A stretch of DNA of 14,256 bases, from assembly GCF_937880195.1 (NCBI RefSeq), contig NZ_CALFLA010000119.1, positions 1-14,256 on the forward strand, given 5' to 3'. This document shows, in pieces, positions 1-6,573 of the stretch; position 1 is the first letter of the stretch; the number at the start of each line of letters is the position of its first letter. The notes under the pieces are model-generated. The model made no database searches. It was not told the DNA's origin and saw only the letters and a list, made by a program, of their open reading frames with translations. The DNA is from an uncultured Blautia sp. (GTDB lineage Bacteria > Bacillota > Clostridia > Lachnospirales > Lachnospiraceae). Made by a program: the position numbers and the translations under genes.

Positions 1-26
1 AAGGATTGAGGGATTTAGGGAGTTTG

Positions 27-44
27 AAGCGGACTTGTCCGCTT
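27..44. other. Perfect short inverted repeat upstream of the NlpC/P60 gene
   Basis: AAGCGGAC at 27-34 is the exact reverse complement of GTCCGCTT at 37-44, with only two bases between. In RNA the innermost pairs would open to leave a loop of at least four bases and a 6-7 bp G+C-containing stem. The following bases (TGTTCTG) are only partly T-rich, so this could be a weak terminator of a gene lying left of the window, or an operator-like palindrome. It lies about 80 bases before the NlpC/P60 start. The repeat is certain; its role is not. Confidence 0.45.
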
Positions 45-126
45 TGTTCTGTAATAGAAAAATAGTACATAACCTGCAAAGACCTTTGGGGCGAAACCAT
101 TTAACACCAGGAAAAAGGAGATATTT

Positions 127-828
127 ATGATAAAAAAGATTACTGCAGCAATGTTAGGTGTGTGTATGCTTTCTATGCCTGTAACAGGCGTATCTGCCGC
201 TGATTTTGGCGATGGAATAAAAGTACAGGAAATTTTGTTTACAGATGGAAAGAACAAGGATCAAACAGACAGCAGTGATGAGACACAGACAGAAGGGATC
301 AGCGCGGTTACAGAAAGCGTGGCAGCCTATGCAAAAGAAAAGGGTAAGGAATATCAGGAGCTGAAAACACAGACCAATATAGCGGCAGAACGGAATGCTT
401 CTGAAAAACGTGCCCGCAAAGCAGCCTGCATGGCTGCAAAAACAGCCCGTATCGTAGAGACAAACCGTGTACAGACCAGACGTGAGATCGTTAATTTTGC
501 ACTGCAGTTTGAGGGCAATCCGTACGTATATGGAGGAACCAGCCTGACAAAGGGTACAGACTGCTCAGGATTTACCATGTCGGTCTTTAAAGAGTTTGGA
601 TGTGAACTTCCCAGAGTGGCGGCGGCACAGTATGAGGCTTCCAGAAAAAAAGAGTTAAGTGAGATTGAACCAGGAGATCTTGTCTTTTACGGAAGAGGCG
701 GTATCAGTCATGTTGCTCTGTATATTGGAAACGGCAAGATCATTCATGCAAGCACCTCTGCGTCAGGGATCAAAATATCGGATTACGACTATGAGACGCC
801 GGCTGGTGTCGGATCTTATCTGAAATAA
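127..828 (+). CDS. Secreted NlpC/P60 family cell-wall peptidase
   Basis: A 233-residue exported protein. Residues 1-25 form a signal peptide: two lysines after the first Met, a hydrophobic core, and VSA/A as the likely cleavage site. Residues 26-118 are a low-complexity stretch rich in Asp, Glu, Lys and Ala that is probably helical or a linker. The C-terminal part, about 119-233, is an NlpC/P60 domain with the family's catalytic set visible: Cys146 in TDCSGF, His195 in ISHVALYIG, and His207 in IIHAS. Such enzymes normally cut peptide stems of peptidoglycan, often the D-Glu to diamino-acid bond, outside the membrane. No SH3, LysM or choline-binding repeat is seen, so how it attaches to the wall is unknown. 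The start is set by AAAAAGGAG seven bases before the ATG. It is monocistronic in this window and convergent with the ATPase operon. The family is clear; the exact bond cut is not. Confidence 0.93.
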   Translation: MIKKITAAMLGVCMLSMPVTGVSAADFGDGIKVQEILFTDGKNKDQTDSSDETQTEGISAVTESVAAYAKEKGKEYQELKTQTNIAAERNASEKRARKAACMAAKTARIVETNRVQTRREIVNFALQFEGNPYVYGGTSLTKGTDCSGFTMSVFKEFGCELPRVAAAQYEASRKKELSEIEPGDLVFYGRGGISHVALYIGNGKIIHASTSASGIKISDYDYETPAGVGSYLK

Positions 829-905
829 TCGAAGAAAATCAGGGATTTGGCAAATTGCACAAAGCATGTCGAAAAATGTGGATTGTACAGATTTATATAC
901 AATAT

Positions 906-977
906 TTATCCACACCTGAAAATAGTGGAAAACCCTGTAAAATCAAGTTATGCACAAAGTTATCCACTTTATCCACA
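906..977 (+). promoter_or_regulatory. Cluster of DnaA boxes
   Basis: Exact TTATCCACA occurs at 906-914 and 969-977, TTATGCACA (fits the relaxed TTATNCACA) at 948-956, and the one-mismatch TTATCCACT at 960-968. All are in the same orientation, and the last two abut directly. A further exact box lies on the other strand at 1310-1318. Weaker copies (two mismatches) appear in reverse orientation at 877-885 and 987-995. I saw no other exact copy in this window. The sequence matches are direct; binding by DnaA is inferred from the well-known consensus. Possible roles are DnaA titration, a replication-control site, or origin-like function; no dnaA, dnaN or other origin-linked gene is in view. Confidence 0.72.
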
Positions 978-1256
978 TGAATAACATGTGGAATATCTGA
1001 TTTACATAAGCAGACAAAAAACAGATGTTTTGGTTAATAATGATAAAATTGCATATTTCGACAAAAAAATATAAAATACTATTGACATTTTCAATGTGAA
1101 AATAATGGAAAATATTTTATACAAAAGAAAGATTTTATAGTTTGAGAGATTAATTTTCAGACAATAAAACGAAAAGTTTTGTTATACAAACAAATCAACA
1201 TATTGTGGTCAGTGACAAAAAAATAACATCAGATAGTGATTAAAATAATTCTACAG

Positions 1257-1302
1257 AAAAATCCACCGGTTTTGGATAATAATTCCGTTCCGGTGGATTT
1301 TT
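1257..1302. terminator. Bidirectional intrinsic terminator
   Basis: AAAAATCCACCGG at 1257-1269 pairs perfectly with CCGGTGGATTTTT at 1290-1302 around a 20-base loop. The A-run on one side and T-run on the other make it work as an intrinsic terminator read from either strand. On the - strand it closes the ATPase operon, 36 bases past the stop codon of subunit D. On the + strand it would stop any transcript coming from the NlpC/P60 side or from within the A+T-rich gap. Confidence 0.9.
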
Positions 1303-1309
1303 GTTTATT

Positions 1310-1318
1310 TGTGGATAA
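1310..1318 (-). promoter_or_regulatory. Isolated exact DnaA box
   Basis: TGTGGATAA on the + strand is TTATCCACA on the - strand, an exact DnaA box. It lies between the terminator and the end of the subunit D gene, about 330 bases from the main cluster and in opposite orientation. Together they flank the A+T-rich stretch. Binding is inferred from the consensus only. Confidence 0.6.
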
Positions 1319-1338
1319 CTTTATTTTATATAATTTTG

Positions 1339-1965
1339 TCAGGACTGATTCTGCTTCATCCGTTTGATAACCTTCAGCCGTGTAAATTCTTCACGTTCCT
1401 TTTCTTCCAGGGCGTTCTGGATATCTTTGGTAAGAGTCTCGTACCTGGGGATCGTGATATTTTTCAGCGCATTTGCGCGCTTCTGGGTTTTTTTGATATT
1501 GGCTGCAAGACGGATGGCAGCATTTTCAATCATGGAAAGACGGATAGAAAGCTCTTTTACCTTTTCAAACTCTGCCTTTGCCTGATCCAGAGACATTTTT
1601 GTGCTGTAATAGGCATAGGTAGGAGTGTTGGTACTCTGAGTATCATATTCTACCAGAGGGATTTCCGTACCCATAACGCTTCGCGTCTTGATCCGGATGG
1701 AGTTTTCCACAGGCACAGTATAGGAAATCTGTTCCACAAAGGCGATTCCGATTTCCATATTTGCCTTCTGAAGCGCCCTGTAGGCAGTACGGAAGGTTTC
1801 GTCTATCTGCGTCTGTATATCCTTTGCCTGATCAATAAGATCCATCATTTCCTTAATAAGGATGTTTCTTTTTTTATCCATCAGCTCAAATCCCTGACGG
1901 GAAAGAGCCAGTGAATTTTTTGCCAGTATGAGATTTCCCTTTGTGGGAAAGGTATTTGGATCCAA
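1339..1965 (-). CDS. ntpD: V/A-type ATPase subunit D (central shaft)
   Basis: A 208-residue protein and the last gene of the operon. Subunit D forms the long coiled-coil rotor axle that passes through the A3B3 head and carries torque to the membrane ring. The N-terminal motif PTKGNLILAKNSLALSRQG (residues 7-25) is typical of the family. Two long helical segments, about 15-75 and 120-200, flank a middle part with the short-stretch region around residues 80-118. The start codon is TTG, chosen because a near-perfect ribosome site (GGAGGTGAT) lies just upstream and the frame begins there with the expected LDPNTFPTKG-like N-terminus (read as Met). It begins 35 bases after the end of subunit B and ends near the operon terminator. 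Length is normal for the family. Confidence 0.96.
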   Translation of the reverse strand: MDPNTFPTKGNLILAKNSLALSRQGFELMDKKRNILIKEMMDLIDQAKDIQTQIDETFRTAYRALQKANMEIGIAFVEQISYTVPVENSIRIKTRSVMGTEIPLVEYDTQSTNTPTYAYYSTKMSLDQAKAEFEKVKELSIRLSMIENAAIRLAANIKKTQKRANALKNITIPRYETLTKDIQNALEEKEREEFTRLKVIKRMKQNQS

Positions 1966-2000
1966 GAGATCACCTCCGTTGATCTGTTATTCTATAGAAC

Positions 2001-3383
2001 CTAGCGCACGGTTTCTCTGTAATACTTATTCAGGATCCGTGTATCAATTCGGTCAAGCTCATCCTTTGGAAGCAGTCCCAGAAGCTCCCAGCCCTTATCC
2101 AGGGTTTCAGTAATGCTTCTGTTTTCGGTTTCTGTCTGTCCCACAAATTCAGCTTCAAAAGCCTTGCCAAATACAAGGTAACGTTTATCCAGAGGAGAAA
2201 GCTCGTCCTCGCCGATAACAGAAGCCAGGGCTCTGGCGTCTCCTACCTTTGCATAGCAGGAGAAAAGCTGGTTGGCAACGTCCTGATGATCCTCTCTTGT
2301 AAAGCCTTCGCCAATGCCGTCCTTCATCAGACGGGAAAGAGAGGGAAGCACGTTAATAGGCGGGTAAACTGCCTGTCCGTGAAGCTGACGGTCAAGAACA
2401 ATCTGTCCTTCTGTAATATAACCGGTAAGGTCAGGGATCGGATGTGTGATATCATCATTAGGCATTGTCAGAATTGGGATCTGGGTTACAGAACCAGTTC
2501 CGCCCTGAACAATACCTGCCCGTTCATAAAGGGTGGCAAGCTCACTGTACAGATATCCCGGATAACCCTTTCTGGAAGGGATTTCACCCTTGGAGGATGA
2601 TACTTCACGCATGGCCTCGCAGAAGGAGGTGATATCTGTCAGAATAACCAGGATGTGCATTCCTTTTTCAAAAGCAAGGTATTCTGCCGCAGTAAGGGCG
2701 ATCTTTGGTGTAAGAAGACGCTCTACCACAGGATCGTTTGCCAGGTTTAGGAACATGACAACATGGTCGGAAGCGCCGCTTTCCTCAAAGGTACGGCGGA
2801 AAAATTCTGCTACGTCATATTTTACGCCCATTGCTGCAAAAACAATGGCAAAATCTTCATCGGAATCAGCGCCCAGAGAAGCCTGCTGTACAATCTGCGC
2901 TGCAAGCTTGTCATGGGGAAGTCCGTTTCCGGAAAAGATTGGAAGCTTCTGGCCGCGGATCAGAGTGGTCAGTCCGTCAATGGCAGAGATTCCAGTGTTG
3001 ATATAGTTTCTTGGATATTCTCTGGACACAGGGTTCAGAGGAAGTCCGTTGATATTCAGACGGACCTCGGGAGCAATTTCTCCAAGGCCGTCAATGGGCT
3101 CTCCGATACCGTTGAAGGTACGCCCAAGGATATCCGGGGAAAGTCCGATTTCCATAGGATGTCCGGTAAGTCTTGTGTGGGTGTTGGTTAAGGACATATT
3201 GTCTGTTCCCTCGAAAACCTGGATTACAGCCTTGTCCTCATAAATTTCTACAATACGGCCGATTTTCTGTGTTCCGTCATTCATGTGAAATTCTACGATT
3301 TCCTCATAAGCGGCGTTTTTTACACCTTCCAGAACTACCAGAGGGCCGTTTATCTCGCTTAAGCCTAAATATTCGATTGCCAT
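2001..3383 (-). CDS. ntpB: V/A-type ATPase subunit B (non-catalytic head subunit)
   Basis: A 460-residue protein, the usual length. Subunit B alternates with A in the cytoplasmic A3B3 head; it shares the nucleotide-binding fold but does not itself hydrolyse ATP. As expected, the P-loop is degenerate: SGNGLPHDK at residues 151-159 lacks the GKT signature. ILTDITSF (247-254) and [17 protein letters not shown] (274-290) are classic B-subunit blocks. Arg351 in LPSLSRLM matches the arginine finger placed at about this position in the Enterococcus B subunit and would complete the active site of the neighbouring A subunit; this is by family comparison. The ribosome site AGGAGGAAGG precedes the ATG. 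The gene lies 16 bases after A and 35 before D. Confidence 0.98.
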   Translation of the reverse strand: MAIEYLGLSEINGPLVVLEGVKNAAYEEIVEFHMNDGTQKIGRIVEIYEDKAVIQVFEGTDNMSLTNTHTRLTGHPMEIGLSPDILGRTFNGIGEPIDGLGEIAPEVRLNINGLPLNPVSREYPRNYINTGISAIDGLTTLIRGQKLPIFSGNGLPHDKLAAQIVQQASLGADSDEDFAIVFAAMGVKYDVAEFFRRTFEESGASDHVVMFLNLANDPVVERLLTPKIALTAAEYLAFEKGMHILVILTDITSFCEAMREVSSSKGEIPSRKGYPGYLYSELATLYERAGIVQGGTGSVTQIPILTMPNDDITHPIPDLTGYITEGQIVLDRQLHGQAVYPPINVLPSLSRLMKDGIGEGFTREDHQDVANQLFSCYAKVGDARALASVIGEDELSPLDKRYLVFGKAFEAEFVGQTETENRSITETLDKGWELLGLLPKDELDRIDTRILNKYYRETVR

Positions 3384-3399
3384 ATAAACCTTCCTCCTG

Positions 3400-5169
3400 T
3401 CAGCCGTTTTTTCTTAATACATTGTCATAGAACTGGTCAATATCCTTGCGGTACTGATCGAAACGTTCCAGCTCATTATTTGGAACATCATATTTAATAG
3501 AAATGATACGCTCGAAGATGTTGTCCTCTTTTAATACGGAAACAGGCATTCCCCGGTTGATAAGAGCCCGGGATTTTTCGTACAGATAAAGGATGATCTC
3601 CATCATCTGGAACTGTTTTTCCATGGGGACGCAGGTATCTTCATCATGGAAAGCATTCTGCTGAAGGAATCCAAGGCGGATCACTCGGGCGATCTCCAAA
3701 GTCAGCTTCTGGTCGTCAGGAAGAACGTCGCTTCCGATCAGCTTGACAATTTCCATCAGGGAGCTTTCCTGGTTCAGGATTGCCATGATCTGATTTCTGT
3801 CAGATACAAATTTTGGTGAAACGTGGGAGCGGTACCAGGGAGAAAGATCCTCCAGATACTCGCTGTAGCTGGTCAGCCAGTGGATGGCCGGGAAATGGCG
3901 GGCATAAGCCAGGGATTTATCAAGACCCCAGAAGCAGCGGACAAAACGCTTGGTGTTCTGAGTTACCGGCTCAGAAAAATCGCCGCCCTGAGGAGATACT
4001 GCTCCGATAATGGAAACAGATCCTTCTGTTCCGTTTAAGTTCTGCATCATTCCGGCTCTCTCATAAAAGGCAGAAAGTTTAGACGCCAGATAAGCGGGGA
4101 AACCTTCCTCTGCCGGCATTTCCTCCAGACGGCCGGAAAGCTCTCGAAGAGCCTCTGCCCAACGTGAGGTGGAATCGGCCATGATCGCAACGTCATAACC
4201 CATGTCGCGGTAATATTCTGCAAGGGTAACGCCTGTATAAATAGACGCCTCACGGGCAGCAACCGGCATGTTGGAGGTGTTGGCGATCAATGTTGTACGA
4301 TCCATCATAAGGTTTCCTGATTTGGGGTCGATCAGCTTGCTGAAGTCCTCAAGAACCTGGGTCATTTCGTTTCCACGTTCTCCGCATCCGATATAAATAA
4401 TGATATCTGCGTCAGACCATTTGGCGATCTGGTGCTGGGTCATTGTTTTTCCTGTACCGAAACCTCCGGGAACAGCTGCAGTACCTCCTTTGGCAATGGG
4501 GAACAGGGTGTCCAGAATACGCTGACCTGTTACAAGAGGAACGTTTGCCGGAAAACGAAGCTGGGTAGGTCTTGGGATACGGATAGGCCATTTCTGAGCA
4601 AGAGATAAGTCCTTTGTAGATCCGTCAGGAAGCTGAAGAGTAACAATAGGCTCCAGGATATTGTAATCTCCGTCAGGAGCAGCCTTTATTACAGTTCCGT
4701 CAGTGATGGTTGGCGGAACCATGGATTTATGAAGAATGGAGGCTGTTTCCTGCGTCTCGGCAATGATGGTGCCGGGACCCACAACATCCCCCTCCTTAAC
4801 TGTAATATGTGTATGCCATTTTTTTTCTGTATCAAGAGAATCTACAGTAACGCCTCTTGAAATATATTTACCGGAGGATTTGGCAATCTCCTCCAGAGGA
4901 CGCTGAATACCGTCAAAGATATTGTGGATAATACCAGGTCCCAGAAGTACGGAAATAGCGTCTCCGGTTCCGGTAACAGTTTCACCTGGGCGCAGACCGG
5001 TGGTCTCTTCAAAAACCTGTACAGTAGTCATTCCTTTTTTCAGGCCAATGACTTCGCCTACCAGATTTTCCTTTCCTACATAGACCATCTCGGAAATCTT
5101 GAAGCCCGGATCGCCTTTCAGATAAATGACCGGGCCGTTGACGCCATAGATAATACCTGTTTTACTCAT
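3400..5169 (-). CDS. ntpA: V/A-type ATPase catalytic subunit A
   Basis: A 589-residue catalytic subunit of normal length that binds and hydrolyses (or makes) ATP in the cytoplasmic head. Visible motifs in order: N-terminal barrel with YGVNGPVI (residues 8-15); the insert typical of A but not B subunits, roughly 95-190; Walker A GGFGTGKT at 235-242 with Lys241; the catalytic glutamate region CGERGNE at 262-268 (Glu264); and the Walker B region IMADSTSRW at 329-337. The P-loop reads GGFGTGKT where many relatives have GPFGSGKT; this is a mild variant that keeps all the key residues. The ATG lies inside the end of the subunit E gene (8-base overlap, ATGAGTAA), suggesting coupled translation. It is followed 16 bases later by subunit B. 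Confidence 0.98.
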   Translation of the reverse strand: MSKTGIIYGVNGPVIYLKGDPGFKISEMVYVGKENLVGEVIGLKKGMTTVQVFEETTGLRPGETVTGTGDAISVLLGPGIIHNIFDGIQRPLEEIAKSSGKYISRGVTVDSLDTEKKWHTHITVKEGDVVGPGTIIAETQETASILHKSMVPPTITDGTVIKAAPDGDYNILEPIVTLQLPDGSTKDLSLAQKWPIRIPRPTQLRFPANVPLVTGQRILDTLFPIAKGGTAAVPGGFGTGKTMTQHQIAKWSDADIIIYIGCGERGNEMTQVLEDFSKLIDPKSGNLMMDRTTLIANTSNMPVAAREASIYTGVTLAEYYRDMGYDVAIMADSTSRWAEALRELSGRLEEMPAEEGFPAYLASKLSAFYERAGMMQNLNGTEGSVSIIGAVSPQGGDFSEPVTQNTKRFVRCFWGLDKSLAYARHFPAIHWLTSYSEYLEDLSPWYRSHVSPKFVSDRNQIMAILNQESSLMEIVKLIGSDVLPDDQKLTLEIARVIRLGFLQQNAFHDEDTCVPMEKQFQMMEIILYLYEKSRALINRGMPVSVLKEDNIFERIISIKYDVPNNELERFDQYRKDIDQFYDNVLRKNG

Positions 5170-5749
5170 GCTTCAGACCTCCGTCAAATTTGAATTCTTT
5201 ACGCATGGATGACAGTTCTTCCAGGAAAGAATTGTCGATCATGATGTTCTTTTCCGGGATAGCGGCGCGGATACCGCCGATAAAATTATCCTGGGAGACT
5301 GTAAGTTCTGCGCCTGTTTTTTCTGTGAGAACAGAAAGTTTATCGCCGTCGTTGCAGGACAGAGAGATATTTACCTGATCCTTGCCGGCAAATTCCTGGA
5401 TTTCTTTAATCTGGGCACAGAGATAATCCAGATATTCAGGTCCGGCCATAAAGCTCTCTGCTTTTTTTCGAACCAGTGAAAAAAGATTTTCTTTTAATTC
5501 TTCCTGTTTTTTTGACCATTCTCTCTTCAGAGTGATCTGTTCTGCGGAAAGGGCCTTATTGATCTCCCTGCGGACATGATCTGCCTCTGCTTTTATTTCT
5601 GCTTCAGCGCCTTGTCTGCGGGCATGTTTATGCTCTTCCAGCATTCGGGCAAGGGATTCCCTGTGTTCCTGAATTTCTTTTGCAGCGTCTTCTTTTGCCT
5701 CTTCAATGGAAACATCATAAAAATGCTGCAGCTTCTCATCAATTGTCAT
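5162..5749 (-). CDS. ntpE: V/A-type ATPase subunit E (peripheral stalk)
   Basis: A 195-residue protein with the typical layout of subunit E. A long, highly charged helix (about residues 1-110, with many Glu, Lys, Ala and Arg) forms a coiled coil with the G/H subunit. A compact C-terminal domain (about 115-195) that contacts the top of the head includes the block IGGIRAAIPEKNIMIDNSF. E-G/H pairs act as the stators that stop the A3B3 head from turning with the shaft. The start ATG has a modest ribosome site (CAGGTGA) and lies 12 bases after the end of subunit F. The stop codon overlaps the start of subunit A. Identification rests on the C-terminal domain and operon position. Confidence 0.94.
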   Translation of the reverse strand: MTIDEKLQHFYDVSIEEAKEDAAKEIQEHRESLARMLEEHKHARRQGAEAEIKAEADHVRREINKALSAEQITLKREWSKKQEELKENLFSLVRKKAESFMAGPEYLDYLCAQIKEIQEFAGKDQVNISLSCNDGDKLSVLTEKTGAELTVSQDNFIGGIRAAIPEKNIMIDNSFLEELSSMRKEFKFDGGLKHE

Positions 5750-5761
5750 ATTTTCACCTGC

Positions 5762-6070
5762 CTATAATTTCAGTCCGATTGCTTCGTTGACATATGAAGT
5801 GATAAAATCCGGTTTCCGTCCAGTACCATGTCTATCAGGAATTTCAATGATCAGGGGTGTTTTGTGGTGAAGCCGGACGTCATCAATGATTTCGGGAAAT
5901 TCTCTGCCGAATTTTTCAGTGAGGAGAATGATCCCGATTTCTTTGTCTGCGATAGTACGCTCCAGAGCCTCTTTTAATTCGCTGCGCTCATGGACGACTA
6001 CGCCCTCGACACCTGCCAGGCGCATGCCTGTATAGGTGTCGACGTTGTCGCTGATTAAATACATTTTCAT
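5762..6070 (-). CDS. ntpF: V/A-type ATPase subunit F (central shaft)
   Basis: A 102-residue protein that fits the small Rossmann-like F subunit, which binds the D subunit and completes the rotor shaft. Family-like features are the N-terminal strand MYLISDNVDTYTGMRLAGVEG, the middle block IGIILLTEKF, and PLIIEIPD near residues 72-79. The first ATG (MKMYLI) is preferred: AGAGG lies nine bases upstream and overlaps the stop codon of subunit K, whereas a start at the third residue would be too far away. In Enterococcus hirae the same subunit is called NtpG; the symbol here follows the A-to-K subunit letter. It lies between K and E with 12-base gaps on both sides. Confidence 0.94.
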   Translation of the reverse strand: MKMYLISDNVDTYTGMRLAGVEGVVVHERSELKEALERTIADKEIGIILLTEKFGREFPEIIDDVRLHHKTPLIIEIPDRHGTGRKPDFITSYVNEAIGLKL

Positions 6071-6082
6071 AGATTATGCCTC

Positions 6083-6514
6083 TTAAAGTTTACCAAGGAT
6101 CATAAAGGAGATGATCAGTCCGTAAAGAGCGATACCTTCGGCCATAGCTACGAAGATAATAGATTTACCGAAAAGGGAACCGTCCTCGCTGAGAGCGCCA
6201 AGAGCTGCGCTTGCAGAGCTTGCAACGGCAATACCGGAACCAAGACCGGAAATACTTGTAACAAGAGCGGCTGCAATATAACCAAGACCGGTAGCCAGTC
6301 CGCTTTCAGCGCCGGAAGCAGCCTGTACGCTTGCAGTTCCTGCAAACATGACTACAGAAGCCACAAGAATAACGCCGAAGAAAAGGAAACAGTTTACAGC
6401 TAATGTACGTTTATAACGTTTTTTGTTTTTTTCTCCGAGAAAATAGCAGCCAAAAGGTACGATAATGCTGAGAACCAGTGCGATTGCTGTTACGATTTGA
6501 ATGATCATGTTCAT
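6083..6514 (-). CDS. ntpK: V/A-type ATPase subunit K (membrane rotor ring, c-like)
   Basis: A 143-residue, very hydrophobic proteolipid with four predicted membrane segments (about 4-27, 37-60, 75-102 and 117-141). Only the second hairpin looks like a c-subunit: a Gly/Ala/Ser-rich helix SGLGSGIAVASSASAALG (residues 89-106), a polar loop SEDGSLFGKS, then AMAEGIALYG with Glu126 as the ion-carrying carboxylate. The first two segments are joined by the basic loop KNKKRYKR and lack both the Gly-rich helix and an acidic residue. The segment ending in ASVQA/A resembles a signal-peptide cleavage site. The ring would transport H+ or Na+; no Gln is present in the third helix where Na+-type rings usually have one, which leans towards H+ but is weak evidence. 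The ribosome site GGAGG lies eight bases before the ATG. Confidence 0.95.
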   Translation of the reverse strand: MNMIIQIVTAIALVLSIIVPFGCYFLGEKNKKRYKRTLAVNCFLFFGVILVASVVMFAGTASVQAASGAESGLATGLGYIAAALVTSISGLGSGIAVASSASAALGALSEDGSLFGKSIIFVAMAEGIALYGLIISFMILGKL

Positions 6515-6573
6515 GATAATATCCTCCTGATGTTAAAATAAATTTTTGGGAAATTCCCATGCTGCATATATTT

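Larger units (their letters stand above)
829..1338. other. Gene-free, A+T-rich intergenic region between convergent genes
   Basis: About 510 bases hold no convincing gene on either strand. The left part (870-1000) contains the DnaA-box cluster listed separately. The middle (1021-1260) is extremely A+T-rich, about 22% G+C by hand count. It contains a perfect 7-bp inverted repeat ATTTTCA/TGAAAAT at 1087-1103, overlapping a TTGACA at 1082-1087, and a small hairpin AATAAAAC/GTTTTGTT at 1163-1183. The 9-mer TTATACAAA occurs at both 1117 and 1182. The right end holds the bidirectional terminator and one more DnaA box. No close terminator follows the NlpC/P60 gene, so its transcript may run through this region to 1302. 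Confidence 0.7.

Noticed and set aside
71..111. Resemblance to part of a cyclic-di-GMP class I riboswitch (GCAAAG followed later by AAACCATT)
   Set aside because: The other conserved parts of that riboswitch, on both sides, are missing, and the stretch is too short. The match is probably chance.
906..1318. Calling the DnaA-box region the chromosomal origin
   Set aside because: No origin-linked genes are present, and flanking genes converge on the region rather than diverge from it. It is kept as a DnaA-box cluster only.
1309..1914. Open frame of 201 codons on the + strand opposite subunit D
   Set aside because: It is antisense to a confident gene, begins at the DnaA box and has no ribosome site or family-like features.
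6548..6558. GGGAAATTCCC palindrome between subunits I and K as an internal terminator or processing site
   Set aside because: The stem is only four pairs with a three-base loop; too weak to call, although the - strand bases that follow are A+T-rich.
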